Shown here one piece after another: positions 1 to 14,569 of a DNA stretch of 64,000 bases; position 1 is the stretch's first letter, and each line of letters starts with the position of its first letter. The stretch comes from Ophiodon elongatus. Lineage: Eukaryota > Chordata > Actinopteri > Perciformes > Hexagrammidae. Location of the stretch: positions 2,824,001 through 2,888,000 of the forward strand of contig JACSYO010001810.1 in assembly GCA_016806645.1 (NCBI GenBank), read 5' to 3'. Made by a program: the position numbers and the translations under genes. The notes under the pieces were generated by a model. That model was not told the origin of the DNA. It did no database searches and worked only from the letters and a program-made list of their open reading frames with translations.

Positions 1-2299
1 GAACAATGCAAGTTTTTGCCTTTCGGAAACAAACCAGGCCATCCAGTTCAGTGGTTCTCAAAATGGGATGCAGGAAAAACTCATTAGGTTTCCCTTCACC
101 TCCCTCAGCTGTGGTTGAGCTACAGCAGGTTAAGTGTCACTCAGAAATTAGCGTTCTCCTGGTAGAGCAGTGGACGCCACATCAGCTGCTACCATTTTTG
201 TAACTACATTAAACAAACCCTCTGAAGGCCTCAATGATGCATGCAATCTTAATTTTTATTACAGCAATTTATTATACACTCCCCAAGCTTATGACAGCCC
301 CGACTGTCATTAACAGATTAATTATAATTTCCCCCCGCGCTCAGAGTTGAAGAGAAACGTGAACACATACAGGCGCCCCTTTAAAAACAATGAGAGTTGG
401 GTAACCATGTTTCATCATTCCGGTGGCTTTACCCTTCACCCTTACTGAAAGTAAATGAAATGAAGTAACGAGGGGTCTGGCTCCTGTGGTCCTCCCTGCA
501 GCCACTGTGCATAACAAAGCGATCAGACACAACTAGTTCACTTCAAAGAGGAGAATCTCCTCCCATTTCATCATGTGACAAGAAACTCTTAGGCCTTTCG
601 ATCCCACCTCCTTTGTGCCATTGTTCAAAAAATATGGCACATGTATTCCATGAAGGGTTTTAGCCGGACTCAAAGTTTTGGTAAAGAAGAAAATGCCAAA
701 ACCAAAAGGTAAGTTCCCCTGGCTTCAAAGAACTCCCTGCTATTTGCTGCTCCTCAACTGCACCAACGTCTAGTTAAGTTGTTTACCGCCGAGGCCACAA
801 CAGACAGGACATTTTTGTTAATGACTTGAAGTTGTTTTCTCAAGCCTGAACAATAAACAAAATCCTACACTTATAAAACATTTCCCAGCTCTCTTTGGGC
901 CTAGTGTCAACTCAGATTTCAATTAAAGAAAGTTGTATTTAGACCACAGAGAAGGTGTGAGCCTACATACTGACAATAAAAATGTATTCCAGAGACAAAC
1001 TCCTCAACAGCCACAGAGAAACAAGCTGCTTGTCTAAATGTGTGAAGACTATTGCACTTCAAAAACTGTGATATCATAAAAACGCAATGATAAAATAATG
1101 CATAGCTTGTCACAAAAGTTGGGAATACATGAACATGTCACAAGCACACAAAGGTGCTAGGAACCAGCTAACATTAGCAGCTGTTCTATTATGAACAGCC
1201 ACTCAATGAATGTCATTCTCCAGCAAATTAAAGCAAGAGGACAGAGATATGAGGTCAGAGTAAGTTTAGCTAATTTGTACTAAAAGCTGTAAGGCAAGAC
1301 CATTAAAAAGCTAGTTGGGCGTAGGGTAATAGCCCAATATTGGACAAAGGTGGGGATTTAAACTCATTAGATCACCCTTAATCATCTCTAATGACCTTCA
1401 CCTGTAATTTGCACCTCATAAAAGTTCTTCCATCTTAGAATTCATCATCTTGGGTTACACTGATGAATTTAAAAAGACAGTAAGATTGAGAGAGAGAGAG
1501 TAAGTGTTGGTCTATGAATGGTTGAATATGTTATATATTATATAATGGTCATGGACAATACTGTCTGCCAAACAATGACAGGACATCTCAAACATAGGTC
1601 AACTCAACAGTTAGAAGCACAGAAGCCCCTTCACACAACTAACACACCAATCATAACAATTTAACTTTACCATGTAGGGAAATCCTGCTGTTTACTATCA
1701 AAATATAAGAAACATTATCCTACATCGTATGTTCGTTCAAAGAGGGATGCCTGCAATGTTTAAAGGCAAAGCTTCGCTCATAACAAACTGTGTCAATAAA
1801 TTATGTACCGCATCTTATTTATCGGACACACAGGATCATCACAAGAGACTTTGCACAGCTGGTTGTGACTGTTCTCTGAAATGTTACAAGCTTAACAACG
1901 CAATGTATTTTCCATCCAAAGCCATAAATCTGCCACCTCTTTCAACTGTCACCAAGTCACACACTGAACAACTCATCACCAAAGCATTGTTCACAGAGCT
2001 TGATAATCTTTTATTAAACAACCACAAACAGAGTAAGAGTGTAAGCTATTTTACCTTAAAACAGAAGTTTCTTGTCACCTATTTCTGTGCAAAACCATTC
2101 GCTACCTTATCATAATCCAGGACTCTGACAAGATCCCTAGATGCTAATATCTATGCATGCACTCTGAGCTAAAAGAGAAGTTTCCTTCGTGAGATATTGA
2201 ACATGTTCCACATATTACTTTAGTGATTCATGCAATTTGTGGCAACAACAAAATTCTTACGATAGTCTACTCATGAAGAGTAAGTCAGAGGCCAGTATC

Positions 2300-2660
2300 A
2301 AGATCTTTATTGTCATCATGTGCATAACAAATATAGAGAATCAGTTGTTGCTGGCAATGGAAACTTTAGATCTTAGACTCTAAGACATAAAATAGTGCAA
2401 AGTTACAATATAGTACTTTATTATAACATATCAAAAATAAAATTAAATATATTTGTGGTATACAGTAATTGCAAAACTAATAAACTGTATGGTAAACAGG
2501 AATGTATGCATATTGAGAAGTAATTAGTAAGTAGTAATAGTACAAATATATACACAGAGATATTGTGGCCTAAAACAGTAAGTAAAAATATATAAAGGTA
2601 AAATGCAGTATGCAAAGAATCATCAATCCAAAGATCAGGCAGTAAGTCAGGCAGACAGGA
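2300..2660 (-). repeat. Possible degenerate retroelement 3' end
   Basis: The TCTTTATTGTCAT block near 2310, followed by AT-rich sequence with imperfect repeated TATACAGAGATATT-like units, resembles the 3' tail of a teleost non-LTR element on the minus strand. No protein domain survives. Identification from memory only. Confidence 0.3.
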
Positions 2661-2811
2661 CAAGAGCTAGGACAGATGCAACCGAGTTGAGATGGGCTGG
2701 TGTTCTGCAAGGCTGATTAGGGAATAGGGAAACAGGTGAGTAGTTGGGTAGTGAAGGTCAGGTGAGGGGAATTCTGGGAGTCACACATGAGCAGAATTAA
2801 CATTAGCAAAT

Positions 2812-2857
2812 ATTCACCACCCATTCACTTGCATTCTATGCAAGTGAAGGGGTGAAT
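2812..2857. repeat. Imperfect hairpin
   Basis: An 11-bp perfect stem (2824-2834 with 2838-2848) around the loop TCT, extended outward by pairing of ATTCACC (2812-2818) with GGTGAAT (2851-2857) across small bulges. Nothing shows that it is transcribed. Confidence 0.7.
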
Positions 2858-5800
2858 AAAACATTTGCTGAAGCAAATTTGCATCGCTTGGGGTTCAACT
2901 TTGTGGTTAACCCAACTTGCCGCTGCCCACATTCAGTATATAGCCTTGGCAGGCAACGGTCACAAGCCTACATGTGTGAAGGTGCCCTTACTGCAGGGCA
3001 GGAGGGAGTGGCTGGATCTGAAATGACAGGAGAGTTAGTATGGTGGCAGGGAAAAAACAAAGCACACAACCGAATAAAAAAACTATAGGAGCTGGCTGGA
3101 GTCGAGACAATCTATCTTAGAAAATATAGAGTAAGGAACCGGTTTATTAATTTTTTTTCAGAAAGACATGAAAGAAATGTTCTTTTTGAGTCACAGAAGC
3201 ACGTTGAACAGTGGCTAGCCTGAAGGTGAGGTCAGGATAGCAGGTAATAAAGTTAGTCTGTGTCAGTCTGTTCCAGGCTACATAAATGAAATGTTACAAC
3301 AGGTCTTTGACCCTCAGATGCACATTTGAGGTAACAAGAGTGGTTGTTAGGAGTCACATACAGTATTCGTCAAAATACATAATTCATTACAATGCAGCAC
3401 TTCTAAAATCCCTTGACTTTGAAAACTTAATTAAATGCTCAAGCCATGTTTTCAAAGGCACTGATTGAGATTATATTGTACTGGTTTTATTATTTGTTGT
3501 AGCAAGCTTAAATAAACAATGTATGGAGCGCCGTGTGAGTAATGCTACAAAGTACAATGTTTCATTCATGAGCTGCAAGACACGATAGTAAAGACATTTC
3601 TTAAAATTTTAATGAAGACAAATGATCTGAGAGGGCACACCATATCTTAGGTGGCTCTCCCACATCACATGACAACCAGATGGACACAATCAATGAAGAG
3701 AGGAGACACTGAGAGAAGGAGGAAATGATGGCAACCAATAAATGATAACCCTCATCCCTGAAGTATTTTGGTTTCGACTCTCTCTAGGTCTGTTTGTTTA
3801 TCTAAATGAAATTAAATAATTAAAGAGCTCAGTGCATGGAAAGGGAGATATGTTGCCGGTGAAGAGTGGAGTGACTGTGGGAGCAGGCCGAACTCACCGG
3901 GGCTCAGCTAAGACCCGTTAGTTGAAAATACAGGTGAAAAGCTGGGTGGTAATTAAATCTAACCACAAGACATTTTACCAGTGCTATCCGTGACGTAACA
4001 ATTTCTTGGCAACAGTTTATTTTATACACCTAGCACAAACCGAGCAACGTTATAATTAATTTGGAGTCGTGTTTCTGGTCACCTGATGATTGTAAGTCCA
4101 TAATTAACTTCCTTTTTAGCTCCGTTTTTGGTCTCCACCAACTAGGTACCAGGTAGTGTCGAAACCTTTCCAGTTAAACAATACCTGCATTCTATCCTTT
4201 TTGTACCTTGATCTAGAAAACAATGACAATTTGTATGAGTTTGCTTTCAAAATCACCACAATCTTTCTTTGGTTTTCTAGCAACATGTGATTGGCCCACT
4301 ACCGTAGCAACTTCAACCCATATAGCCCTGATTGCCTCCAAACATGAGCTAATAAATGTTCCACTCAAAACTGCTACCTGCAGCGTCCGGAAATTATGCT
4401 GATGAGAGCCGTGAGAGTGAACCAAAACAGCTTTTCATATGGAATATGAATTACAAAATAATTAAGTTTTTTTCATAATTTTTTTACTGAGAGCTTTTTT
4501 AACAATTTTATATAAGAAGTCAGAAATTCACTTGTTGGCGTCTCTTGGAGTTTAAGACAGGTCAGATTCTAAATACATGGGGCATGGTATAGGTATGCTC
4601 ACTGAGACAAAATCTTATTTGGTGCTGCTCTCTGCACAGATTCACTATGAGGAAACAGCTCAGAATGTGAGTCACATTAGTAGAAACTCACATTCCTACA
4701 ACCCTCGACCAAAGAAGTCTAATGTCAGCACTTCCCAAGAAGAAACTAAATGTATTTTCCTGTCAGTCAGACCTGACTAGAGTTCTGTCAGTCACCGTAA
4801 GCAAAAGAGCCATGAACACACTGCTCTGCTCCATACCATTAGGAACGGAGCAGACACAGTTTCAAGAGTTACTGGTTGTCAGCAACACATTTTTCATGAG
4901 CGAGCCTTTTGGACTTAATCCAGCCCTCAACATGCTGCTTCAGGACAAGAGGTCTGAGGATGTAACACCATGTGGGATCCTTATGATTTGTACAAGACAG
5001 CACAGCTGGAAGAAGGAAGAGCTTGACGCCTTTACAGCAATAAGTAAACTTACATAGTCCAAAACCCCTCTAGAAAAAATGGAATTTAACATTATATATA
5101 CCAGTTATTATTTTTTTAGAAAGAGCAAATTTCAAATCAGCAAATCTTGGAGAAGATGGTTATGTTATGTATGCAGTCATTAGAGGCAGTGGAGAACAGA
5201 GAAGAGATTGATAGACTCGTGTGCAGTCTGTGCTGCCTGGTCATACTAAGGCGAGCTCCACAGTGCTTTCCCCAGGGCCAGCGAGACTATTGGTCGAAGT
5301 TCAGATATAACTTCATTTTCTATGTGGATGAAATGCACCTTGAGGGCAGAGGCAGCGGGTGGAAGAGAGCAAGGGGCTGTGCAGAAACTGTGTTTCCAGC
5401 TCACACAGATGCTCGGTGAGAGTCAGAGGCTAGGGCATAAAAGAAATCCATTGTGGCTGTGGAGCCTGACTGCTGACAGAAATTAAATTGTGTCCACAGA
5501 CTTTTCATATAACAACCCAAGGTCTATGTCAATAGTGGCAGAGTCTCAGTACCATTACTGAGCAGGCAAAAAAGCTTTTTTGTTTGTACTCCAAATGTCA
5601 ACCTTTCAGTTTCCTTTATTTGTCTCTCATGCGAGCCATTTTTAATGAAGCAAAAACAACACAATATTTGTTGTGAAACATAATTTCAGGACAATCAACA
5701 TAATGGCCTTTGAGTAGTTCATAATAAATCTGCCTGTGTATGTGTTTTGTATTTTTGTTTTAACAGAAATTATGATAAAAAATAGACCATGTCATATATT

Positions 5801-6234
5801 TCCATTATGACAACAAGATGCTACTGAAATATTAAATATTGGAAATTAAATATGAAAATGTCACATTACCATTGCTAAAAAAAAGACCATTGCTTTCAGT
5901 ACAGCTACAGTTTCATGCTGTTCCCATCTTTTTTTACTTTCCTACTTTTTCTGTAAAACACAACCAGTCACATCCAGCATCACATTGTCTAGCTTTAATA
6001 CAGTACCCCACCAGTACACCGGCACGTTATTAAGGCCAACTTCCTAAGGAAGTCCTGTATTTGAGTATTTTGTAATGTATCCCAATCCCTCAACAATATC
6101 ATATTAACTAGTGGTAGCTAGTTGTAGATATCTAAGCTAGCTAATTCAGTACTCACCTAAACAAACTTAAAACATACTAATGTCAAAAGTTTTCTTTTTA
6201 CTTTTCTCGCCAAAAGTTAGTTTGAAAGATTGAT

Positions 6235-6345
6235 ACCACTCTCATATCTGTCTGCTAAATATAAAGCTACAGACAGCAGTTGGTTAGCTTAGCTTAGCAT
6301 AAAGACCTGAAACAGCTAGGCTTGCCACATTTTAAGACCCAATAA
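6235..6345. repeat. Dispersed teleost repeat fragment
   Basis: It contains GCTAAATATAAAGCTACAG and GGTTAGCTTAGCTTAGCATA followed by AAGACCTGAAACAGCTAG, blocks that I recognise from a very common short dispersed repeat of percomorph genomes. The copy is partial and diverged. Confidence 0.55.
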
Positions 6346-9300
6346 TGTGCCATCAAACTCAAGTGTAGCTGTACTAGATACATGGTATTGGCAACAATCA
6401 GTTGGCTAATCTGAAATGTTAACCACTGTTACATTTTCTTTTTTTAATTGAGTTTTTTTCATTTAATATGCTGTATGATCATGAACAACAACTTCATTGT
6501 CTTCAAAATAATTGACTATGATGAAATAACAATTCATTCTGATTGCATATGTTATATATAAGATTACAGTATTTATATTATATATTTAGAATTACCAGGA
6601 AAACAAGTTAAGCTTCAGTTTTAAATATAAAATAAATGCACAACTGTTTTCACAATCATATCCACGTCACTGAAACCACTGTCTCACTGTAGCTATATTT
6701 CCAAATATATCTTAACAGACTGTGCAGGGAAATCTTGATTCAACAAGACGAGATAATCACAAAATTCCCAGCTCAGTCTTGGTCTCTATTAAATCTTTGA
6801 AGACAGATACAGTGCTCAAACGAATATCAGATTGACAGATTGATACATGAGGATGCCGGACGTGTTGATAGTTGCAATCTGTATGAAACACAGGCCAGAG
6901 CAGCGGGAAGAAATTACTTATTTTTTTGATGCATGGATCCCGCTGTTGAGCCTAGTTCACACAAAGTTCAGTTGAGCAGCAGGCTCTGCTTTGGTCCTTT
7001 TGAATGGATTCACTCTCCACTATCTCTCTGGCAGGCCGAGGGTAATGGATGAGGTGCAAGGTTCCAACAAAAAGCACATCTGCATCCACACGATAAAGTG
7101 TCTCACAAAGGAGAGGCAGGTTTCTTTGAACAGGGACCCTCTTGGAGTTTCCAACACATGGTCCTCATAAACTGCTGAAGTCCACAAAGTAACCAAAATG
7201 TTGCTCCTTTGAGAAAGGCTGTTGAAGATACACGCAACTACAGCTTTCAAAAAAAAACAGAGATGCATTCACACATTTTCTGAACTGACCAAAGCGTTAA
7301 ATGACAAAATGATCATATCTGACCAAGAATATTCCAGTAATGGTGAGGCCATTGGTGCAAACTGTTCTGAAATGTGTTTTCTCTTTGCTTTTGGTCCATT
7401 ATTGAGCACATGCCATTGCTCAGGGTAGACACTATTGTGTAATTGACTGGCTGGCCCTGAGGCAACTGGAGATGTTAGGCATCTCTGTGGTCACACCTCA
7501 GTGCATCACAGTTGGCAAGGCTGGGCTTGCAACAAATCACACTTCACTGACAGCCACGCTCCTGTTTCGCTGCTCGCATCCTGCGGAACTGCAGCAACAG
7601 CAACAAAACGGCCTGGAAGCCAAGGGCAGCACATTTAAATATTACTCAGCAACAAAGAATTAGTCCAACTCTATCTGCAAAAAAGGACCAACTAGTTCCG
7701 ATCAGAGAACTGTGAGCACAGGGTGGAAGCGCTTACCCTGCCTCTAACCTTAGAAATGGCTGGGAAACCTCTGCTCCAGCAAATGGGAAGGTCTGGTGGG
7801 GGAAATGTATTGTCTGGGCACTCCTGAGAGAGAACAGATGGGGACCTGTTCCTGTCGTTGGGCCAACAGGACACTTGAACAGGCAGATTGCACATTTACA
7901 TTTACGCCTCAGAACTAGAGACATTGCGCGCCAGCACTTTATTCAGCGTAACATGCATCATTGCATCCAACATATGATAGCCGATACACATAGTCAGTGC
8001 ATTAATGTATAGGTTTTCAATGCAGACCTCAGACAAATCAAACTGAAATGGTTGTATAAGAAATGGGACCATATTAATAAACGCTTGCAAAAAGATCTAC
8101 ATAAAATCAGTTATTCTATCTGGGACAGACAAGAGGCAAGAGAGACACAAGCGCAAACAATTGCGGGCCTCGTTCCTGGGGACACAAATGTATTCCGATT
8201 ATGCCGAGTGGTCAGAGTGCATCCCAAAAATCCTCTAGTTTGATTTTATCCCATCTATCATTATTCTCTTTGGCAAACACAATGCCATTGGTTCCCAGAA
8301 GAATTATAGGGCAGCACTGCAGAAGACAAACAATTTACTGGCACTTTGCCTCACTGAACAGCACTGTCAGCCTGCCAGGAACCATCCATTTTAAACAATA
8401 CATGTTTTAGTCACCAAGCTGCACATTTCTTGGACACATAACTCATAGTATTCATGGACCACTGAAGTTAAGCCAACTACTTAAAATAATAGAAGCTATT
8501 CAAACACTGGAAATGTGTACTCTCATCACTCAGGTTCAATTGTATGCTTAAGGCGTTTAGATAAAGAAATATTAATATCTTTAAATGAGCAGACTGGATG
8601 TTCTGGAAGTACACCATCACCTTCCACACCGCTGTTCAATATGTTGTGGTCTAACCTACCTCACCTTTTAAAGGGAAGAGCAGATAAGATTCTTCTTGGC
8701 AGGCTTTTCTGCATTAACTCCCTCTTCTACCAGAGTGTAAATTAAGAGGGGAGCTAGTGCAGTGTGCCGAAGCAGGAATGTGGGCCTGAGGCAGAGCAGA
8801 GCCGAGCAGCGGGATGCTCCAGGGGAGCCGGAGGCCACATTATGCTGCAGCAGGGCCAGAGAGCTCAGTGTCTGACAGCCCTGCGCCCTCGGTGGACACA
8901 CCAGGACCACTGCCACCGTATTCTCAGGACATTTACATTATTCAAAGATAAATGCATTGTCAATTTTGTGTCTCCCAGCACTAGATATGTGTGCCGCTTC
9001 ACTCCTCCCGCAGCCAAAGGTGGGCTCACCTCCGCCCGCTGAAAGACACGCTACAAATGAAATCAAATGTCTTTCTCAATGGTGCAGAATTACTTAACCC
9101 TGCACGTTGCCACTGTGCTCTAGATTGTGATGCAGAGGGCTGTAGCTAAGGAGAACAATAGAGGTAGGAAATGTGTCTTTGCATTGGGGTAGTTTTAGAA
9201 TTAAAAATACACATTGTGGAGTAGCACACCGAGATTTAACACTTTTCCTGTATGTTATTTTTACATAATGAAATACATCATCTCGTCAAAGACAGACATT

Positions 9301-10782
9301 AGTGTCATCTATCAAGTCATATCAGCCTGGGTGAAAGGGAGACTTGATAAGGTGCACTTGGAAAAAAATCTGAATATAATTTGACCTGGTTTGTGGCTAA
9401 ATAGCGACATACTCAAATCTAACCAAATTATATGCTTGAAGGAAATAAAGCTTCACTAAAGGCTGCTCAACTGTCCACAACTTGAAATGTGATAATCAGA
9501 AGAGCTATCTTAGAAAGACTGCATTGTTTACAACAGTAAGGCATTATGGATTCTCACTTAAAACTTGTAACACATTTGTATCAAGTTGTAAATCAATGTG
9601 AAAGATGCCAGATTTGATCTAAATGTGACAGCTTACTGAAAAAGTTACATTTAGAAAGTTTGAACTTTGTGTGCTCAGAGCCCGTTATGTCCCGCTATGA
9701 TATGCCTTGTGATATTCTGTATGTTTATTATTGTCAACAAATCCTATGAAAAGACCAAAAACAACAACTAATTAAACCTACTGATGAGTTGTCCCTTTTT
9801 TGCATGATATATCTTATTCCTCTGTTGTTGTCCATAAACTATTAAAAAAAAACATCAGTGTTGCACACTATTGCACTGGGTGATGTGCTTGCTTCGTTGT
9901 CATGACCATGGGCACTGTAGTTTATTTTAAATCAATCCCACATACACCGTGCTGCTGCTGTAATACTTGATCGAGCAAATGTGGATTAATTCGTTGAATT
10001 GAAATTAGTCCCCAACAAATGTGCAGTTTACTCCTGTTTTGAATAACATTTGTTAAAACACAGAGTGCCCAGCTGTTTTAGGAAATGATGTAGCCTTTTA
10101 TGAAAATGAATAGACATGTTTGTCATAGTTATTTAAAGATTTACATCTTCAGTTAGAACAAATGGACTTTGGGATTATTGCCACATACAATGAAAGTCAG
10201 ACAAATGTTTGAGAGACATACTAACATATTGTTGGTTGTTTGTTTGTTTTTTTGTTGAAAAAGAAGAGAAAATAATTAGAAAATATCACCAGCCTCATCC
10301 GTCAGATATGCATGTCAATTAATTTTCATGCCACATGCTCCAAGCCATTCCTAATATTTCGGATATAATTTCTCTGTAGTGAATTTTCATTTAATAGGAT
10401 ATTATTTCTGCTGTCCACAGTAAACAATCCTGTAAAGATCCCGTGTGTCAGACTGATAGAGACCTTCCTCAGCAGAGGTCAGACCTCCTATGAAGCAAGC
10501 TCCAGTTTGCGTCCACTGTGAAGGAAAAGTTATACAGGACAGAATGTGGGAATGATTTTGAAACTTCCCTCCACGGATGAATTGTTAACTTTAATACTAA
10601 AACTTATGAATATACTTATTCATTCAACAATCCATCTCTCATATCTAAAAGTCACAGACTATTTTACTGAAATAATGTGTCCGCGATTACAAATGAAAAC
10701 CATACAGGATCATTCTTTATCCAGCAGACAGATTAAATTCCAAACCCTGTTACTGTAATAGGCACACTTGTAGCTTGCCATG

Positions 10783-10798
10783 AATTAGAGCTCTAATT
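10783..10798. promoter_or_regulatory. 16-bp palindrome with two homeodomain half-sites
   Basis: AATTAGAGCTCTAATT is an exact palindrome. It holds ATTA and TAAT cores facing each other across 6 bp, a layout that could bind a homeodomain dimer. It lies in the non-coding region 3' of the cluster. Confidence 0.3.
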
Positions 10799-12405
10799 AT
10801 ATTAGGTACTATTTTAAACAAAATAACACATTTCTTATGATCCATAGGTGTAATTTATAGCAAAGCCAGGTTCATTTTCCTAGGCAATCAATTTCGTGGT
10901 GTAGCAGAAGACTAATATAATTATGTAAAGCGCTGAGAGCTGAGTATCGCAGTCAGCACAGAAGGGTTTTTCGAAGATAAATGAAGATGCAATTTATTCA
11001 CTCATAATTTCATACGGAAAATGCCCTGAAAGAAATCCATATGAGCATCAGAAAAGGGTAGAGGCACTAATACTTTTTGATATAGACTACCAGAGCATTG
11101 TAGTCAAGGCTTGGGTAATGTATGACTTACTTCAGGTTTCCTCACATCAGTGAGCTATCTTTCACACGAGGAAGGAGGAGAAGAGCCTTTTGGCCAAGCC
11201 CTCTAAATCATACCCCGAGGAGCGAGTCATTTATTATAGTTACAATTATATCAATATCACTAACACATAAGAGCTGCGATAAATCCATGCACATCAGTTT
11301 TCTGTGACAACATGTGTGATCAATGTAGGGAGGTTCCTCAGCTACAGTTATTCTTAGCAGTTTGGTTGCAGTTTTATGAATCAGCATGCCTACATGCTCA
11401 ACTCAAAACTCAATGTGTGAAAATATAAGATTCCGATTTTCTGTTTTTATTCATACTCATCATTCTTTGTGGTTCCTCCTAATATTTTGCATGCACTAAC
11501 CCATAACCCTGCTGTTTTGGCATACTGAGTCTCCAAAACAAAGGACCACCTATACACTTCACTGGAAATTCATTTCAGCCAACCGCAGAGGCCAGTTACA
11601 GGCGAGTGGGAGCTGTCAGGGTAAAGATTAATTTTAAAGGTGTTTGAGATGTAGATGGTGTAAAATGGGGAGCAACTCTACATCAGTTAGTTGTTACTCA
11701 GCGAATGTATTCAGGGGCTGCAGTCTTATTTCAGGCTCTTCCCCATTAACAAATGTATAATGTATTTTGCCAATAATACAGTACAGAAGGACAGATGTAG
11801 CCCCCTGCAGCTAATACACAAATAATGAGTATTCACATGGATGTGATGTAGACATGCAGTATTTGTATCATCTGTTTCCTTTCAGAAGAAACATGCAGTG
11901 TAGGCTTTATGAGTTGGCAAACAGCACAGATGCCTCCACCATGAACAGAGTGTGTGCCTCCTTGGCTCATTCACGTACACACTGTGTGGTGAATTCCTAA
12001 CGACAGCAGAGGCCAGAGGACATGAAGGACTTCTGACAATGGTGTCCTCTAACATTCACATCCTCTGTCAGTATTTGCAGATGGTCAGGGTTTGTGATAA
12101 AAATCAGTTGTCCTTTCTCACCGCATCTGATACCAAAGATTTACTGAACATCAACACAAACAAGGAAAAACATCAAGTCCTGTCTGTCAGTTTAATTGAC
12201 TGACACAAAAATTGTGTATAAAACAGTTTATATAAACCCTTTATATAAAATGTGCACTGTGTAGGTGTGTGGACTGCAAAAAGATGAAACTTCCTTACAT
12301 AATAATACACATATTTTTTACCTATCCTGTAACTTGTATGAAAAGATGAGGTGAGTGAATGAGCATCAGCTGAAATAACAATCAATTTCAAGGCAAATTA
12401 AGTCC

Positions 12406-13803
12406 TTTATTTGAGCAAACATTTGTATTTTAGATAGATACATTTTCTTTTATCAATATACATTATGGGGTCACTGGCAATTTAATTTAGCAACTTTTAC
12501 ATCACATAATTTCATAACAACAGTACGCCCTCTATTTCATTTATATTATTAATAACATCCTGTTATCCTTAGAAACATGTGGAAATTAAATTGAACACAC
12601 AAAATTAGTTATTTAGTTTACATTCAAAGTATTTTGTCGTTCAGACTGGAAGAGACATACAACTATGTAATAAAATAAATAAGTGAATAAATAAACGTAC
12701 ACAGGTCCAAAGCAATGTGTAACTTTCCCATCATCATATAAAAGTGGCAAAATATTTAAAAGCAAATCTCCCTGAAACTGGATCCTGCAATATTAGGAAT
12801 TTAAGCTATTAATTGTGTATAAACTGATCTGATTGGACTAGATTAAAGTCAACAACATTAATAAATCCTACACTTTACAGTAAGATTCCACAAATCAACA
12901 CAGTTCGAGCTTTTCGTCACAGTTTGAGAGAGCAGCTGATTTCACCGACTAAACACAAACCATTGCCTCATTACAGGAAATAAATGTGCTGTGATAAAAA
13001 ACCAAAGCCAAACCAAAGACCTCGAGCCCCCCTTGTCTTTCACGTCCTCTGCTCCTCTCCACTCTTTAGATCTGGACACAAACTACGGACCAGTCCTTTT
13101 AGTCTTTGTCAGATTTTCTTGAGATAGAAATCCTTCCTCTGTTCACTTCCGTCAACTGCTTTGTTGTGAATGTTCAGTCTTGGTCCGATGTTAATCCACA
13201 GTAACGTCGCTCGACAGGACGCGTTTAATAAAAGTTCAGGAACGAGACACTTTCCTACTCATCTTACTTTTTTTCTGCGACGTTTTCACAACTCCTGCTG
13301 CCTCCTGTCTCTCGAGCCAGCGCGTGGAGAAAAATAAAAGCCCTCTTGGGGATGGAGATGAATGCTACTGGCTTGCACTGAGGAACCATCGCGATATGTT
13401 CTGTGCACACCAACTTTCTTCGAGGTCTGATTAAATAATTGTCTTGTGTCGGTGCCGCGGGAAAGGATATGTCTTCCTGCACCCTATGAATTAATAAAAG
13501 AAGCAGCTGAGACTACACCTTTTTTATTCTACTTCGAACACTTTGAATAAAAGGTTGGCTCACTGCAAGTTATCTGTCCATAATATTTAATATAAAAAAA
13601 AGTATCAAAGTGTTTTAATTAGATAACTGCCTCCAGTTAGGATGCCCTGTGTATGAGCCAATGGCTGTTAACACCTCTTGTTCTCATTAATACTTAGCCT
13701 ACAGTAGGGCTACTTCCCCATATGTAAATATTAGTCTCCATTGAGCAGGCGTGGTCTGCTCTGCTTTTATCCAATCAGGGACACAAAATGAGCTCCCATG
13801 TGC
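12406..13803 (-). other. Promoter-like and 3'UTR-like block at the hoxd1 position
   Basis: On the minus strand the block opens with a CATGTG E-box (13798-13803) and an inverted CCAAT (13771-13775) directly followed by a TATA-like ATAAAAG. It continues through non-coding sequence and ends in AT-rich DNA with AATAAA at 12406-12411. A 72-codon minus ORF (13264-13482) ends near a GTAAGA donor-like site but has no recognisable domain. No homeobox is present. It may be a lncRNA or the remains of hoxd1a. The transcription unit is inferred, not seen. Confidence 0.25.
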
Positions 13804-14569
13804 ACTGCCTGCTCCAACAAAGCGTCTCTTCTTTTACTTATTTATGACTGTGATTCACTTGTTATTCAATTGCAAGTCAAAACGTAAGCATAACCTCAAA
13901 CAAGTGCATATTGACAGCAATTGAATTGTCAAATCGTATTATGTTCACCTACCAAGATTTAGACAACAAAATAATCTGTGTTGTAACTAGACCCCACTTT
14001 ATAAAGTAGTGTTGTTGTTGTTTTGCTGTGCAGCTCTAATCAAAGGAACTATGCCATTTCCAAATGGGGTGAAACTTCCTTTCTGCATGCCACTTTGGTG
14101 ATCCCATCATGTTCACAGAGTCATGGGCGGGATGGGGAGGATAACATCTGAAACTCCAATTGCTCTATTTGGTGCTTCAGCTGTGAGATTTCGACTTGTA
14201 TTATGTCTAGTATTTCCTTGTTTAATTGCCCCTGGTGGCCTATATTTTCGTCATCGGGTTTAATAGTTTAAAATTGAATAGAAATCCATACATTATTTAT
14301 ATTTCATATTAGTATTGCGAATCCTTCTATTCTCACACCAGAAATATATTTTATTCTATTGATAAAATGATTTAATAAATAATAATGCAATGTTTTTAGC
14401 ATTTAGACCAGTTCATTTCATGCGAAATAATGCAGATCACATATTCAGCCTGTTGGTTTTTTTTTGTGGGAAACTATTTCGTTGAATTTTCTAAATGCTA
14501 TTATATTAAAACTATTAGCCTCTCAATAATTGACTAGCGGTGCAGAAGCTGCAGTGGGGGAGCTGAAAG

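Larger units (their letters stand above)
1..12400. other. Non-coding interval 3' of the cluster
   Basis: No gene, homeobox or splice-consistent exon chain was recognised. ORFs up to 128 codons here have no domain, no repeat protein character and no supporting junctions. Contents are the two repeat fragments listed above, a hairpin at 2.8 kb and a homeodomain palindrome at 10.8 kb. In other vertebrates mtx2 lies beyond this side; no mtx2 exon was seen. Confidence 0.6.

Noticed and set aside
1729..2115. 128-codon plus-strand ORF
   Set aside because: No recognisable domain, composition of translated AT-rich non-coding DNA, no splice context.
4722..5419. Two ORFs of 111 and 90 codons
   Set aside because: No domain or similarity recognised, no linking splice sites; they look like chance ORFs.
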